A stretch of DNA of 25,209 bases, taken from the IMG/VR virus record IMGVR_UViG_3300048872_000038, positions 1-25,209 of that record. One strand, written 5' to 3'. This document shows, piece by piece, positions 1 through 8,252 of the stretch (position 1 is the first letter of the stretch; the number at the start of each line of letters is the position of its first letter). The notes below the pieces were generated by a model. It searched no databases, was not told the origin of the DNA, and was given only the letters and a program-made list of their open reading frames with translations. A program made the translations under genes and the position numbers. Source of the stretch: a virus.

Positions 1-2
1 GC

Positions 3-1736
3 TGGGCGACTTTATCGGCCGGCGGCATGCGGGGCTGGGATTGGCCGGCGGAAACACGGCGCGTCACCATCTTCGCCGATGCGGGAAAGGACGGCACCGA
101 GTCCGCAGCCGCGCTCGCCGAAAAGCTCGTGGCTGCAGGCATTCCGGCGGCGATCCGCACGCCAATCCGCGGTGATGATTTCAACGACGATCTGCGCCAT
201 GGCGAGACGGCCGCGGAGTATCCCGCGCTCGACGAACCAGCACCGCCCTTACCTGTCGCGGCGCCGCCAGCAACTTACGCTGACATCGAGGCGATGATCG
301 GCACGCTGACCAAGGCGAACGCCTTGCAGCAGCTCGGCTCTGTCATCATCGCCATCGTCAAGGCAAGGCTGGAACCCTTGCCGGAAGATCAGCTGCTGGG
401 CCTGCTAAAGCGCAACACTGGCGCAAACGTCAGCGCATTGCGCGAACAGTTGAAGCTTTTGAAACGCCGCTTCAACGCGTCTGGCGATCCGCACATCGAA
501 AGCGAAAGGCCGCGTTGGGCGGCACAGTTAAGGAAGGATGTTATGGGTCAGGCGCAACGGAACGAGGCGAATGTTGCAATAGCTCTATCGAATGACGAGG
601 CCTTCGCCGGGGCAATCGCGTTCGACGAGTTCAAGCAGGAGATGGTTGTGCAGAAGCGGCTGCCATGGGATGGGCCATTTACCGAGCTGCCGCGCTCGTG
701 GGGGGACAGCGACGATGTGCGGTGCGCCGTATGGATGCAGCACCGCGACATCAACGTCTCGCCAGCAACCATTAGCCGGAGCGTGCTGGCTGCGGCGCGC
801 GATAATACCGTACACCCGGTTCGGGATTATCTGGGTTCGCTCCTTTGGGACGGCAGACCCAGGCTTGAAACCTGGACGATGGATTACCTCGGCGCTGCCG
901 ATACCGTGCTGCACCGCGTCTTCGGTTCGCTATGGGTGATTTCTGCGGTAGCCCGCATTATGCAACCCGGCGCAAAAGCAGATCACATCCTTATTTTGGA
1001 AGGCCCTCAAGGCGCGCGAAAATCGAGCGCATTGGAACTGATCGCCGGCAAGCGATGGTTCACGGACGAGCTCGCGGAGCTTGGCTCCAAGGACGGTTCC
1101 CAGCAATTGCGTGGCGTCTGGATCATCGAGCTTGCTGAACTGGATGCACTTGGCCGCGCCGACGTCACGCGTATCAAGTCGTTTCTCTCGCGCACCGTCG
1201 ACCGTTACCGCCCGCCATATGGCCGCTACGTCATCGACGTGCCGCGCCAATGCGTGTTCGCCGGCAGCGTCAACCCCGACACCTATCTGCGTGACGAAAC
1301 CGGCAATCGGCGGTTCTGGCCGATCCGGTGCGGCGCCATTGACCTGCCCGCGCTTGGCCGCGCCCGCGACCAGCTATGGGCCGAAGCGGCAGCCCGATAC
1401 GCTGGCGGTGCTGTCTGGTGGCTTACCGATCCCGCACACATTGCCCTGGCAACAGGGGAGCAGGGAGAGCGATACCAAGGAGACGTTTGGGATGACCGGA
1501 TTGAAAATTGGCTGAGGAATGACGGCATGATCACGCGCCTGGAACCGCTGCACGATGTCTCGATCAGTGAGGTTTTGCAGCACGCGATTGGGCTGGAAGC
1601 TGGGCGCTGGGGGCGTGCTGAGCAGATGCGGATTGCAGCACATCTCAAGGCGCATGGGTGGGAACGATACAAGAGCGGGGGACGCGGGCAACGCGCCTGG
1701 CGGTATAGGCGATCAACAGTATGCGCCCCAACATGA
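3..1736 (+). CDS. Primase-helicase, Toprim remnant plus VapE-type P-loop ATPase (5' partial)
   Basis: This is probably the phage replication protein that primes and unwinds DNA. The reading frame is open to the left window edge with no stop, so the gene starts outside the window. The ATG at 27 is internal, because Toprim-like sequence already precedes it. Numbering from that ATG, residues 12-60 hold a Toprim-like stretch (VTIFADAGKDG, later DDFNDDL). A VapE-type ATPase domain follows, with Walker A GPQGARKS at 326-333 and a Walker B-like WIIELAEL at 365-372. The segment FAGSVNPDTYLRDETGNRRF is the typical sensor-like region of this family. The C-terminus is basic and may bind DNA. The N-terminal zinc finger/primase part is not visible. 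A gene-free regulatory gap separates it from the packaging genes. The family call is firm; the exact role in this phage is inferred. Confidence 0.88.
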   Translation, partial: WATLSAGGMRGWDWPAETRRVTIFADAGKDGTESAAALAEKLVAAGIPAAIRTPIRGDDFNDDLRHGETAAEYPALDEPAPPLPVAAPPATYADIEAMIGTLTKANALQQLGSVIIAIVKARLEPLPEDQLLGLLKRNTGANVSALREQLKLLKRRFNASGDPHIESERPRWAAQLRKDVMGQAQRNEANVAIALSNDEAFAGAIAFDEFKQEMVVQKRLPWDGPFTELPRSWGDSDDVRCAVWMQHRDINVSPATISRSVLAAARDNTVHPVRDYLGSLLWDGRPRLETWTMDYLGAADTVLHRVFGSLWVISAVARIMQPGAKADHILILEGPQGARKSSALELIAGKRWFTDELAELGSKDGSQQLRGVWIIELAELDALGRADVTRIKSFLSRTVDRYRPPYGRYVIDVPRQCVFAGSVNPDTYLRDETGNRRFWPIRCGAIDLPALGRARDQLWAEAAARYAGGAVWWLTDPAHIALATGEQGERYQGDVWDDRIENWLRNDGMITRLEPLHDVSISEVLQHAIGLEAGRWGRAEQMRIAAHLKAHGWERYKSGGRGQRAWRYRRSTVCAPT

Positions 1737-1748
1737 TGCTGTGTCTCA

Positions 1749-1764
1749 ACGTTGTATCCAACGT
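1749..1764. promoter_or_regulatory. Inverted repeat, possible operator or hairpin
   Basis: The sequence ACGTTG-TATC-CAACGT is a perfect 6-base inverted repeat with a 4-base spacer, 13 bases after the VapE stop codon. No T-run follows, so it is a poor intrinsic terminator. It may be a repressor site or an RNA hairpin. There is no direct evidence for either. Confidence 0.35.
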
Positions 1765-1901
1765 GTCGGGACGCGGAAACTCCTTACTCAGCAACGGCTT
1801 TCTCTATGGTGTCCCAAGGTCCCAACCTTTTTCATCTGTATACATGAGGGAAATATATAAAATGACTGGGATGAGCATTAGGGGAGTCAGGGATTCATGA
1901 T

Positions 1902-1915
1902 TCCCTATATAGGGA
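1902..1915. promoter_or_regulatory. Perfect 14-base palindrome, possible operator
   Basis: TCCCTATATAGGGA is a perfect 14-base palindrome about 105 bases before the first downstream gene. A 14-base perfect palindrome with an AT centre fits a dimeric DNA-binding protein. Its location at the replication/packaging boundary suggests late-gene control. The regulator is not identified in this window. Confidence 0.4.
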
Positions 1916-2006
1916 GTATGCGACCCCGTTAGGACACACAGAGGTTGGTGCAAAATCCAACAAACCGTTGAAATAAAACAAGAATTCTGTGGGCCAACAT
2001 TGAGGA

Positions 2007-2588
2007 ATGTCCCAACTCACCATGAAAACGTCGGCAGAGAACACTCCGAACGTGCAATTCGACAACATCGCAACCCCATCGCATCCGGTGTGGCGTAAGC
2101 GATGGCGGAAGCCCTTCACCTGCCGAGCCATCCGGATGGAATTGGCACGACAGGCAGCCCTGCAGCCCGTGGCGGAACGGATGCGCTATCTCAGCCGCAG
2201 ACTGACGGCACTCGATAAGGCGCTCGACGACGGCCAAGTCCAGGCGCTTGAAGCATGGCTGGATGCCGAGGAAATTCTCGCCGGCCGGGCCAAGATCACA
2301 AATTACGAGGGCGGCAGCGGTGGCGGGGGCAAGCCATCTCCCGTGCCGGATGATTGGCTCAGGATGCTGTGCGAGCACGCTGCACGAAGGCGTCACCTCT
2401 CGCTCGATCAGCGCCGCGCGCTGCACATCCTGCTGTTCATGATGGGCGATCGCGAATGGGATTATGCCGCAGGTGGTTGCATATTGCTGGGGGGAAATCT
2501 CGGCTACGCCAAGGCGAAGCGCGCCTTCATCAGTGCTGTGCAATCGGCAGCCGCAACGCTGGAAAAAACTGCACAGTGCAAAAAATAG
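2007..2588 (+). CDS. Hypothetical phage protein, 193 aa
   Basis: I do not recognise this gene. Codon use shows strong G/C preference at third positions like the neighbouring genes, which supports this strand over the 250-codon antisense frame. The protein is basic at the N-terminus (WRKRWRKPFTCR), has a helical charged middle (residues 60-90), a Gly-rich linker with GGSGGGG near residue 104, and a C-terminal region ending in basic residues. The start is uncertain: GAGG at 2002-2005 sits one base from the ATG at 2007 and 16 bases from the next in-frame ATG at 2022, so neither spacing is ideal. It lies just before the terminase genes, where small DNA-binding or late-regulatory proteins are often found. 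That placement is the only hint of function. Confidence 0.65.
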   Translation: MSQLTMKTSAENTPNVQFDNIATPSHPVWRKRWRKPFTCRAIRMELARQAALQPVAERMRYLSRRLTALDKALDDGQVQALEAWLDAEEILAGRAKITNYEGGSGGGGKPSPVPDDWLRMLCEHAARRRHLSLDQRRALHILLFMMGDREWDYAAGGCILLGGNLGYAKAKRAFISAVQSAAATLEKTAQCKK

Positions 2589-2671
2589 CTTGATAAAAAA
2601 TTGCGAAATGGAAAGAGAGTAATCCTTAGCGTGGCGCATTCTGCTCGCGCTTCCTGCCCATCGATGAGCCC

Positions 2672-2962
2672 ATGACGCCAAATGAAGCGATCGCGCGGAA
2701 ATTTGCCGAGCAGTTCACGCCGCAGCTGACCGCGTGCCGCACCGAGCGGATCAACAACGTGCCGATGCCGGACGCCTGGGTCGTCAGTCACTGGGACGAC
2801 ACTCACAAGATCGGCATCACGGCCGTCGCCCATAGTGGGGCATTGCACGCCTTCATCGAGGCTGCCGGCAGCGGCGACATTGCGGAACATGCGGGCGAGG
2901 TCATCGCGCGAGCGCTTGGGCTGTTTGCGGAGAAGGACGACAATGGGAAAACCGAAGGCTGA
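2672..2962 (+). CDS. Hypothetical phage protein, 96 aa
   Basis: This small acidic protein is not recognised. It opens with MTPNEAIARKF and has a central segment WVVSHWDDTHKIGITAVAHSG that looks like a small alpha/beta domain; no catalytic motif or membrane segment is visible. The ATG at 2672 has only a weak ribosome-binding site, and the next in-frame stop upstream is at 2627-2629, so the start cannot move far. Its 3' end overlaps the terminase small subunit gene by 20 bases. That suggests translational coupling and membership of the packaging operon. The 83 bases upstream hold no clear promoter. Confidence 0.55.
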   Translation: MTPNEAIARKFAEQFTPQLTACRTERINNVPMPDAWVVSHWDDTHKIGITAVAHSGALHAFIEAAGSGDIAEHAGEVIARALGLFAEKDDNGKTEG

Positions 2963-3470
2963 TCGAAAGGCCAAGGTTGAGAAGCGAGACGACAAGGGCA
3001 GGTTTGCCCAGGGCAATCCGGGCGGCGGGCGCGATACGGTTTACACCGATGAGCTGGGCGACAGAATCGCCGAACGCCTCGCTGGCGGCGAAACCCTTAT
3101 TGCAATTTGCCGTGACAAAGACATGCCCAGCGAACGAACAGTCCGGAACTGGGCGCTCGACTTGGCGCATCCGTTTTCGCCGAAATACACGCGAGGTCGG
3201 GAACTCGGTTACATGCGGATGGCCGACGAGCTCGTCGATATCATCGACAACGGCCAGAACGACTGGATGGAGCGGCACGGCAAAGACGATGCGGGCTGGG
3301 TCGCCAATGGCGAACACGCCAGCCGGTCTCGCCTACGCTTTGAAGGCCGCAAATGGTTGCTCGCCAAGGCGCTGCCGAAGGTCTACGGCGACAAAGTCGC
3401 GCTGACCGACGCGGAAGGCGGCAAGCTGACAGTCGAAATCGTGAGGTTTTCTGGTGGTGGTGGCGTCTGA
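2943..3470 (+). CDS. terS: Terminase small subunit
   Basis: The small terminase subunit recognises phage DNA and hands it to the large subunit for packaging. The protein (175 aa) starts with a basic, Gly-rich lead (DDKGRFAQGNPGGG) common in phage small terminases. A helix-turn-helix follows (ETLIAICRDKDMPSERTVRNW), then a helical stretch with YTRGRELGYMRMADELVDI, which resembles Sf6-type small terminases. The start at 2943 is chosen over upstream in-frame codons because GGAGAAGGA at 2929-2937 is well spaced from it. The gene overlaps the previous gene by 20 bases. The large subunit follows after an inserted endonuclease gene. Position and HTH agree; which DNA site is bound is unknown. Confidence 0.85.
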   Translation: MGKPKADRKAKVEKRDDKGRFAQGNPGGGRDTVYTDELGDRIAERLAGGETLIAICRDKDMPSERTVRNWALDLAHPFSPKYTRGRELGYMRMADELVDIIDNGQNDWMERHGKDDAGWVANGEHASRSRLRFEGRKWLLAKALPKVYGDKVALTDAEGGKLTVEIVRFSGGGGV

Positions 3471-3498
3471 GTTGGGTTGAGATAGTAAGGTTTGGTAA

Positions 3499-4023
3499 AT
3501 GAGTGATTTGACTGGCTGCGTTTTTAGCCGATGGACTGTCGTTTCCTATGCCGGCGCTGGCAAGTCGCGAGCCAGCGAATGGTTGTGTCGATGCGAATGC
3601 GGAAAAGAAAAGACGGTGGCTGGGTCGAACCTAAGGCGGGAAAAATCTCGCTCCTGTGGTTGTTTATCTATCGAGCTTGCTAAGGAACGCAGGCTCAAAA
3701 ACATCGACCGATTTACCGGTGCTCGTTTGACGCACGGCATGTTCAACACACCGACATGGCGATCATGGGCATCCATGATCCAGCGATGCACGAATCCAGC
3801 GCGCGAGAACTACCGGTATTACGGGGGCCGAGGCATCAAAGTCTGCGATCGATGGAGAAGAAGCTTTGAGAGCTTCCTCGCCGATATGGGTGAGCGGCCA
3901 GACGGTCTTACGCTGGAGCGGCTCGAGAATGATGGAAATTATCAGCCGGACAATTGTGTGTGGGCGAGCAAAAGTGCGCAGGCGTTAAATCGGAGAGAGC
4001 GTGCGCGTTCGTCTGCCTGCTAG
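3499..4023 (+). CDS. Free-standing homing endonuclease-like protein (zinc ribbon plus HNH/AP2-like domain)
   Basis: This is a likely selfish DNA endonuclease. The N-terminal part carries a zinc-ribbon-like cysteine set: C30, C32, C34, then SCGC at C53 and C55. The C-terminal half has the pattern of phage HNH/AP2-like homing endonucleases: HGMFNTPTWRSWASMIQRC, NYRYYGGRGIKVCDRW, and LERLENDGNYQPDNCVWA before a basic tail with NRR. A complete canonical H-N-H triad is not obvious, so activity is uncertain. It lies between the two terminase genes, is visibly less GC-rich than they are, and its last 23 bases overlap the large-subunit start. TAAGG at 3486-3490 is spaced 8 bases from the ATG. The mobile character is inferred from family and position. 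Confidence 0.8.
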   Translation: MSDLTGCVFSRWTVVSYAGAGKSRASEWLCRCECGKEKTVAGSNLRREKSRSCGCLSIELAKERRLKNIDRFTGARLTHGMFNTPTWRSWASMIQRCTNPARENYRYYGGRGIKVCDRWRRSFESFLADMGERPDGLTLERLENDGNYQPDNCVWASKSAQALNRRERARSSAC

Positions 4024-5371
4024 CGATTGGCAGCCGCGGCCATATCAGCTGCCGCTTTGGTCTTATCTCGAAAACGGTGGCAAGCGCGCCTGTGCGCTTT
4101 GGCATCGGAGGGCTGGGAAAGATGAGGCGGCATTGCACTGGGCAGCGGTAGCGGCGCATCAGCGCGTAGGCAATATATGGCATTGTCTGCCCGAGGCGGC
4201 ACAAGCCCGTAAGGCTATCTGGACTGCGGTGAATCCACACACCGGCAAGCGGCGCATTGACGAGGCGTTCCCGTCCGAACTTCGAGCGAACACAAACGAC
4301 CACGAAATGATGATCCGCTTCAAAAGCGGATCGACCTGGCAGGTCATCGGCAGCGACAATTTCAGAAACCTTGTCGGTGCTGGCGTGATGGGCATCGTGT
4401 TTTCCGAATGGTCGAAGGCGCACCCCGCCGCATGGGCTTATCTTGCGCCGATCCTGGCGGAAAACGACGGTTGGGCGATTTTCATCACGACACCGGAAGG
4501 CCGCAATCATGCGCATGCCACTTACGAGATGGCCCGGCGCGATCCGACGTGGTTCGCCGAACTAAGGACAGTCACTGATACCGGCGCGATCACGCTGGAA
4601 ATGGTGGAAGAACAGCGTCTGGAGTATCATGCGATGTTCGGCGAGGCGGCCGGCGACGCGCTGATCCAGCAAGAGTTCTTCTGCTCATTCACTGCGGCAA
4701 TCCTGGGCGCCTATTACGGTAAGCAGATTGAGGCCGCTGAGCGCGCTGGGCGTGTCTGCCAGCTGACGCCGGTGAAGGGCTATCCAATCAACACAGCCTG
4801 GGACATCGGTGTCGACGATCCGATGGCCATCTGGGTGTTTCAGGCTGGCCCCGGCTGGCTGCATATCCTCGACTATGTCGAGGGCAGCAATGAGGGTTTC
4901 GATTTCTACTGCGGGTGGCTTGATGAGCGTGGTTACAAGGGCGGCGTCGATTGGGTGCCCCACGATGCCAAGCAACGCGAGCCTGGCGCGCCTGGTGGAC
5001 GCACCCGTATCCAGACGCTGTTCTCGCTCGGCCGCAATCCAACACTGGTGCCGGATCACAAGCCGATGGACCGCATCAACGCTGGGCGCCGGCTGATAGC
5101 GATGCCGGGCACGCATTTCGACGAAACGCGCTGCGACATGGGGTTGAACTGTCTGCGGTCGTACAAGCAGCAATGGGATCAGATCAACCGCGTTTTCCGC
5201 AAGACCGCCACTCACGACTGGGCCAGCCATGGCGCGGATGCCTGGGGGCACCTGGCCGTCGCCGTCGAGTTCCCGATGCCGATTGCCGACAAGCCGAAGC
5301 CGCCACCACCTAACCAGATCACGGTGAACGACCTGCTGAAATTGCACAAACCCGAGCGGAAATGGGCATGA
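4001..5371 (+). CDS. terL: Terminase large subunit
   Basis: This is the packaging motor ATPase and DNA-cutting nuclease. The protein is 456 aa. The ATPase domain shows a Walker A-like HRRAGKDE at 35-42 and a Walker B-like GIVFSEW at 131-137 with catalytic Glu136. A coupling-motif region FITTPEG lies at 161-167. The RNase H-like nuclease domain shows acidic residues at WDIG (D268), HDAK (D322) and HGADAW (D413). The start is a GTG at 4001, supported by GGAG at 3992-3995 with 5-base spacing. Both the ribosome-binding site and the start lie inside the end of the endonuclease gene. The portal gene follows 7 bases downstream. Length and motifs are usual for gp17/Terminase_6-like proteins. Confidence 0.93.
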   Translation: MRVRLPASDWQPRPYQLPLWSYLENGGKRACALWHRRAGKDEAALHWAAVAAHQRVGNIWHCLPEAAQARKAIWTAVNPHTGKRRIDEAFPSELRANTNDHEMMIRFKSGSTWQVIGSDNFRNLVGAGVMGIVFSEWSKAHPAAWAYLAPILAENDGWAIFITTPEGRNHAHATYEMARRDPTWFAELRTVTDTGAITLEMVEEQRLEYHAMFGEAAGDALIQQEFFCSFTAAILGAYYGKQIEAAERAGRVCQLTPVKGYPINTAWDIGVDDPMAIWVFQAGPGWLHILDYVEGSNEGFDFYCGWLDERGYKGGVDWVPHDAKQREPGAPGGRTRIQTLFSLGRNPTLVPDHKPMDRINAGRRLIAMPGTHFDETRCDMGLNCLRSYKQQWDQINRVFRKTATHDWASHGADAWGHLAVAVEFPMPIADKPKPPPPNQITVNDLLKLHKPERKWA

Positions 5372-5378
5372 CCGAATA

Positions 5379-8240
5379 ATGTACCGGCCCAACCTCTACG
5401 CCAAGCCAGAGCCTGGCTCCGGCAAAGGTGAAGCCGCGTCCTCGGATAAGCCCAAGGCGAGCAAGCTGGTTGCGCAATATTGGCGCGAGATCGAGCGCTA
5501 TAAGCGGGCGACGTCGAGCTGGCACGAAGAAGGCGAGCAGATCGAGAAGCTCTATCTCGAAGAGGATCGTACGCAAACCTCTGCGCGCCGCTTTGCATTG
5601 CTCTGGGCCAATATCGAGACGCTCAAGCCGGCGGTTTATGCCAAGCCCCCCGTTGTCATGTGCTCGCGCCGCTACAAGGACCGCGATCCCATCGCCCGCA
5701 TTGCCGCGGAGCTGATGGAGCGGGCCACCAACACGACATTCGATCTCTACAACGTCGACGAAACCTTCCAGGCGGTCCGTGACGATCGCCTGCTGCCCGG
5801 CCGCGGACAGGCCTGGGTGCGCTATGAGGCGGACTTCGAGCAGTATGAGGATGACGACGCCGAAGGTGATGGCGAAGACGGTCCCGCGAACGATCAGCCC
5901 GATGATGATACCTCGCAGCAGGCCGAAGCCTCTGCCCCGGGCAGTGACGGCGCCGAGCCGGCGATGCGTGAAAGACTGTCGGGTGAGCGCGTGTGCACGG
6001 ACTATGTGCACTGGACCGATTTCGGCCATAACGTCGCCGGCGTCTGGAGCGATGTCTGGCTCGTCTGGCGCGCGACCTACAAGACCGAGGACGAAGTCTC
6101 GGATCGATTCGGTCCGGAGATGGCGGCCAAGCTAACATACGACGCCAAAGCGCCGGCCAGCATGGGCGAGAAATCGGCGTCCTCGATGGGCGAGAACGCC
6201 GAGGATTTCTGCAAGATCATCGAGGTCTGGGACAAACGCCGCAAGCTGACCAGTTGGATTTCCGAGGGGCTGACGGGCGAGTTCATCGAGTCCGGTCCGC
6301 CGCCGGTCAATCTGAGCAACTTCTTCCCGTGCCCGAAGCCTTGCTACGCGACCAAGACCAGCAAGAGCCTGATCCCGCGCCCCGATTACATCTACTACCG
6401 AGACCAGGCGAAGGAGATCAACGACCTCACGGCCAAGATCGCCAACATGACGGATTGGCTGGTGGTCAAGGGCTTCGTGCCTGGCGCGCCGAGCCGTGTA
6501 TCCGATGCGATCGAGGAGGTGATCCGCGACAAGGGCAATCGCGAGATGTTCACCCAGGTCGAAAGCTGGACGGAGTGGACGGAAAAGGGCGGCATCGCCA
6601 AGCTGATCGACTGGATGCCGATCGACATGATCATCAAGACGCTGCAGGCGGCGATCCAGGCCCGCACGCAGTTGATCCAGGACGTGTTCCAGGTCACCGG
6701 CCTGTCGGACATTCTGCGCGGCCAGACGGATCCCAGCGAGACGCTCGGCGCCCAGGAACTGAAGGCCCAGACCGGCTCACGCCGCCTGCGCAACACCAAG
6801 GACGAGGTGGCGCGGTTCTGCAAGGACGTGGCGCGCCTGAATGCCGAGATCATCGCGGAAAAATTCGAGCCCGAGACCATCGCGGCGATCACCGGCTACC
6901 GCTATGTGCCGCCAATCGGCATAGGCCACAATGGCGGCCCCCCGATGGGCGGCAACGTCATCCCGATGCCCGGTATGGGGCAACCCCCTGCGCCAGGAAT
7001 GCAGCCGCCGGTAATGGTCGGCGGCAATGGGGCCATGAACCCCGCCGCTCCTGATGCCATGGTGGGCGCCAACCCTCCAGGAGCGGCGGCTGCGCCTCCC
7101 CGAATGCCGCCGGCACTCGCGTCTCCGATGCCTCCGGCCATGCCGCCGCCCGGCGCGCCGCAGCAACCCATGGGCATGAATGCGGACCAGCAGCAAGGTC
7201 CGGACATGGTCTTTGACGACCGCGTCATGCAGCTGCTGCGCGATGACCGGTTGCGCTCATTCCGTGTCGACGTCGAGACAGACTCGACCGCACAGGCTGA
7301 TGAGCAGGCCGAAAAGCAAAGCCGCACCGAGTTCCTGAACGCCACCGGCGAATATATGAATAAGGCGGTGCAGGCGATCACGGCTGTGCCCGAAACATCG
7401 AGCCTGATGGGCGAAATGCTGATGTTCGCGGTGCGCGGCTTCCGCGCCGGCCGCTCCCTCGAGGAAGACATCGAGCGCACCTTCAGCCAGCTATCCGCGA
7501 AGGCGACAGCCGCGGCGCAACAGCCGCCGCAGCCCAATCCGGAGCAGGTGAAAGCGCAAGCCGCCGCCCAGGCCACACAGCAGAAGATGGCGCAGGATCA
7601 GCAGTTGCATGAGCAGGCTCTTCAAGTGGCGCAGGCCAAGGCCCAAGCCGAGGAGAGGAAAGCGGAGCTAGATCTGCAGAGCGCGCAGACCAAAGCGCAA
7701 TCCGACCAAGCGCTTGCCGCGGCCAAGATCAAGGCCATCGAAGACAAGGCGCGTTACGATCTCCAGGAGCACCTGGCGACGATGGAGCAGCTGACTGCGC
7801 AGGGCGATCTGCAGGCGCAAGCCGAGATTTCACGCCAGAACATCGCGCTGATCGAAGCGGAACAGGCGCGCGAGGAGCGCGAGCTGACCCGGTTTACCAA
7901 ACATCTCGATCTCCTGCATGCCGATCGCAAGGCGCAGCGTGACGAGGCCCTATTCCAGCGCAAACATGAGGGCGAGATCGCTCTCGCGCAGGCCAAGGGT
8001 CAAGACCGCGCCACCGGCGAAGCCGCGCGTCGCGAGAGCACGGCGCAGTCGCAAGACTTCATGAGCAAGATCGACGGGCTGCGTTCCTCGCTACCTCAGC
8101 CGCAGCAAACCGCTGGGGATTCCGCTGATGCCACCGTGCCTGCGGAAGAACCGGCGCAGTCGGACGCGGCAGCTCACGCTGCAGCGCTGCTGTCCGATGA
8201 AGAACCGCCGGCCGGTCCGGCTACTCCACCAGCCGCATAG
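5379..8240 (+). CDS. Portal protein with low-complexity insertion and long C-terminal coiled coil
   Basis: The portal is a ring at one capsid vertex through which DNA is packaged and ejected. At 953 aa it is long even for P22-like portals (about 725 aa). Residues 25-500 look like the portal body, with an acidic low-complexity stretch near 150-195. Residues about 510-605 form a Pro/Gly/Met/Ala-rich linker that begins with GIGHNGGPPMGG. Residues 610-700 carry the P22-portal-like helix with SFRVDVETDSTAQADEQAEK. Residues about 705-890 are Gln/Ala/Glu/Lys-rich and almost certainly coiled coil, like the P22 barrel but more polar. The end is an acidic, Pro-rich tail. The ribosome-binding site is weak, suggesting coupling to the terminase gene just upstream. 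Confidence 0.9.
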   Translation: MYRPNLYAKPEPGSGKGEAASSDKPKASKLVAQYWREIERYKRATSSWHEEGEQIEKLYLEEDRTQTSARRFALLWANIETLKPAVYAKPPVVMCSRRYKDRDPIARIAAELMERATNTTFDLYNVDETFQAVRDDRLLPGRGQAWVRYEADFEQYEDDDAEGDGEDGPANDQPDDDTSQQAEASAPGSDGAEPAMRERLSGERVCTDYVHWTDFGHNVAGVWSDVWLVWRATYKTEDEVSDRFGPEMAAKLTYDAKAPASMGEKSASSMGENAEDFCKIIEVWDKRRKLTSWISEGLTGEFIESGPPPVNLSNFFPCPKPCYATKTSKSLIPRPDYIYYRDQAKEINDLTAKIANMTDWLVVKGFVPGAPSRVSDAIEEVIRDKGNREMFTQVESWTEWTEKGGIAKLIDWMPIDMIIKTLQAAIQARTQLIQDVFQVTGLSDILRGQTDPSETLGAQELKAQTGSRRLRNTKDEVARFCKDVARLNAEIIAEKFEPETIAAITGYRYVPPIGIGHNGGPPMGGNVIPMPGMGQPPAPGMQPPVMVGGNGAMNPAAPDAMVGANPPGAAAAPPRMPPALASPMPPAMPPPGAPQQPMGMNADQQQGPDMVFDDRVMQLLRDDRLRSFRVDVETDSTAQADEQAEKQSRTEFLNATGEYMNKAVQAITAVPETSSLMGEMLMFAVRGFRAGRSLEEDIERTFSQLSAKATAAAQQPPQPNPEQVKAQAAAQATQQKMAQDQQLHEQALQVAQAKAQAEERKAELDLQSAQTKAQSDQALAAAKIKAIEDKARYDLQEHLATMEQLTAQGDLQAQAEISRQNIALIEAEQAREERELTRFTKHLDLLHADRKAQRDEALFQRKHEGEIALAQAKGQDRATGEAARRESTAQSQDFMSKIDGLRSSLPQPQQTAGDSADATVPAEEPAQSDAAAHAAALLSDEEPPAGPATPPAA

Positions 8241-8252
8241 AGGGGCAAAGCC

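Larger units (their letters stand above)
1737..2006. other. Gene-free gap between replication and packaging modules
   Basis: No convincing gene lies in these 270 bases. The stretch is AT-richer than its surroundings and contains an inverted repeat at 1749-1764, the palindrome TGTATACA at 1837-1844, a tandem GTCCCAA at 1811-1817 and 1819-1825, a TATATAA stretch near 1854-1860 and a 14-base palindrome at 1902-1915. A third GTCCCAA lies at 2010-2016, just inside the next gene. A 12-codon ATG frame (1862-1900) is present but has no supporting signal. The position, after the replication gene and before the terminase genes, is where a late promoter and its operators would be expected. That role is inference. 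Confidence 0.5.

Noticed and set aside
1862-1900. Possible 12-codon leader peptide
   Set aside because: It has GAGGG some 10 bases before the ATG, but no conserved peptide, no attenuator partner hairpin and no regulated gene close behind it.
2589-2671. Possible promoter in the AT-rich bases before the 96-aa gene
   Set aside because: TTGATA and TTGCGA boxes are present, but no good -10 box lies at 16-18 bases from either.
1929-2681. Antisense open frame of 250 codons opposite the 193-aa hypothetical gene
   Set aside because: The plus-strand frame has G/C-rich third positions and agrees with the direction of the operon. The antisense frame has no motif or start signal.
5319-6029. Antisense open frame of 236 codons at the terminase-portal junction
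   Set aside because: It overlaps two confidently called plus-strand genes and shows no conserved motif.
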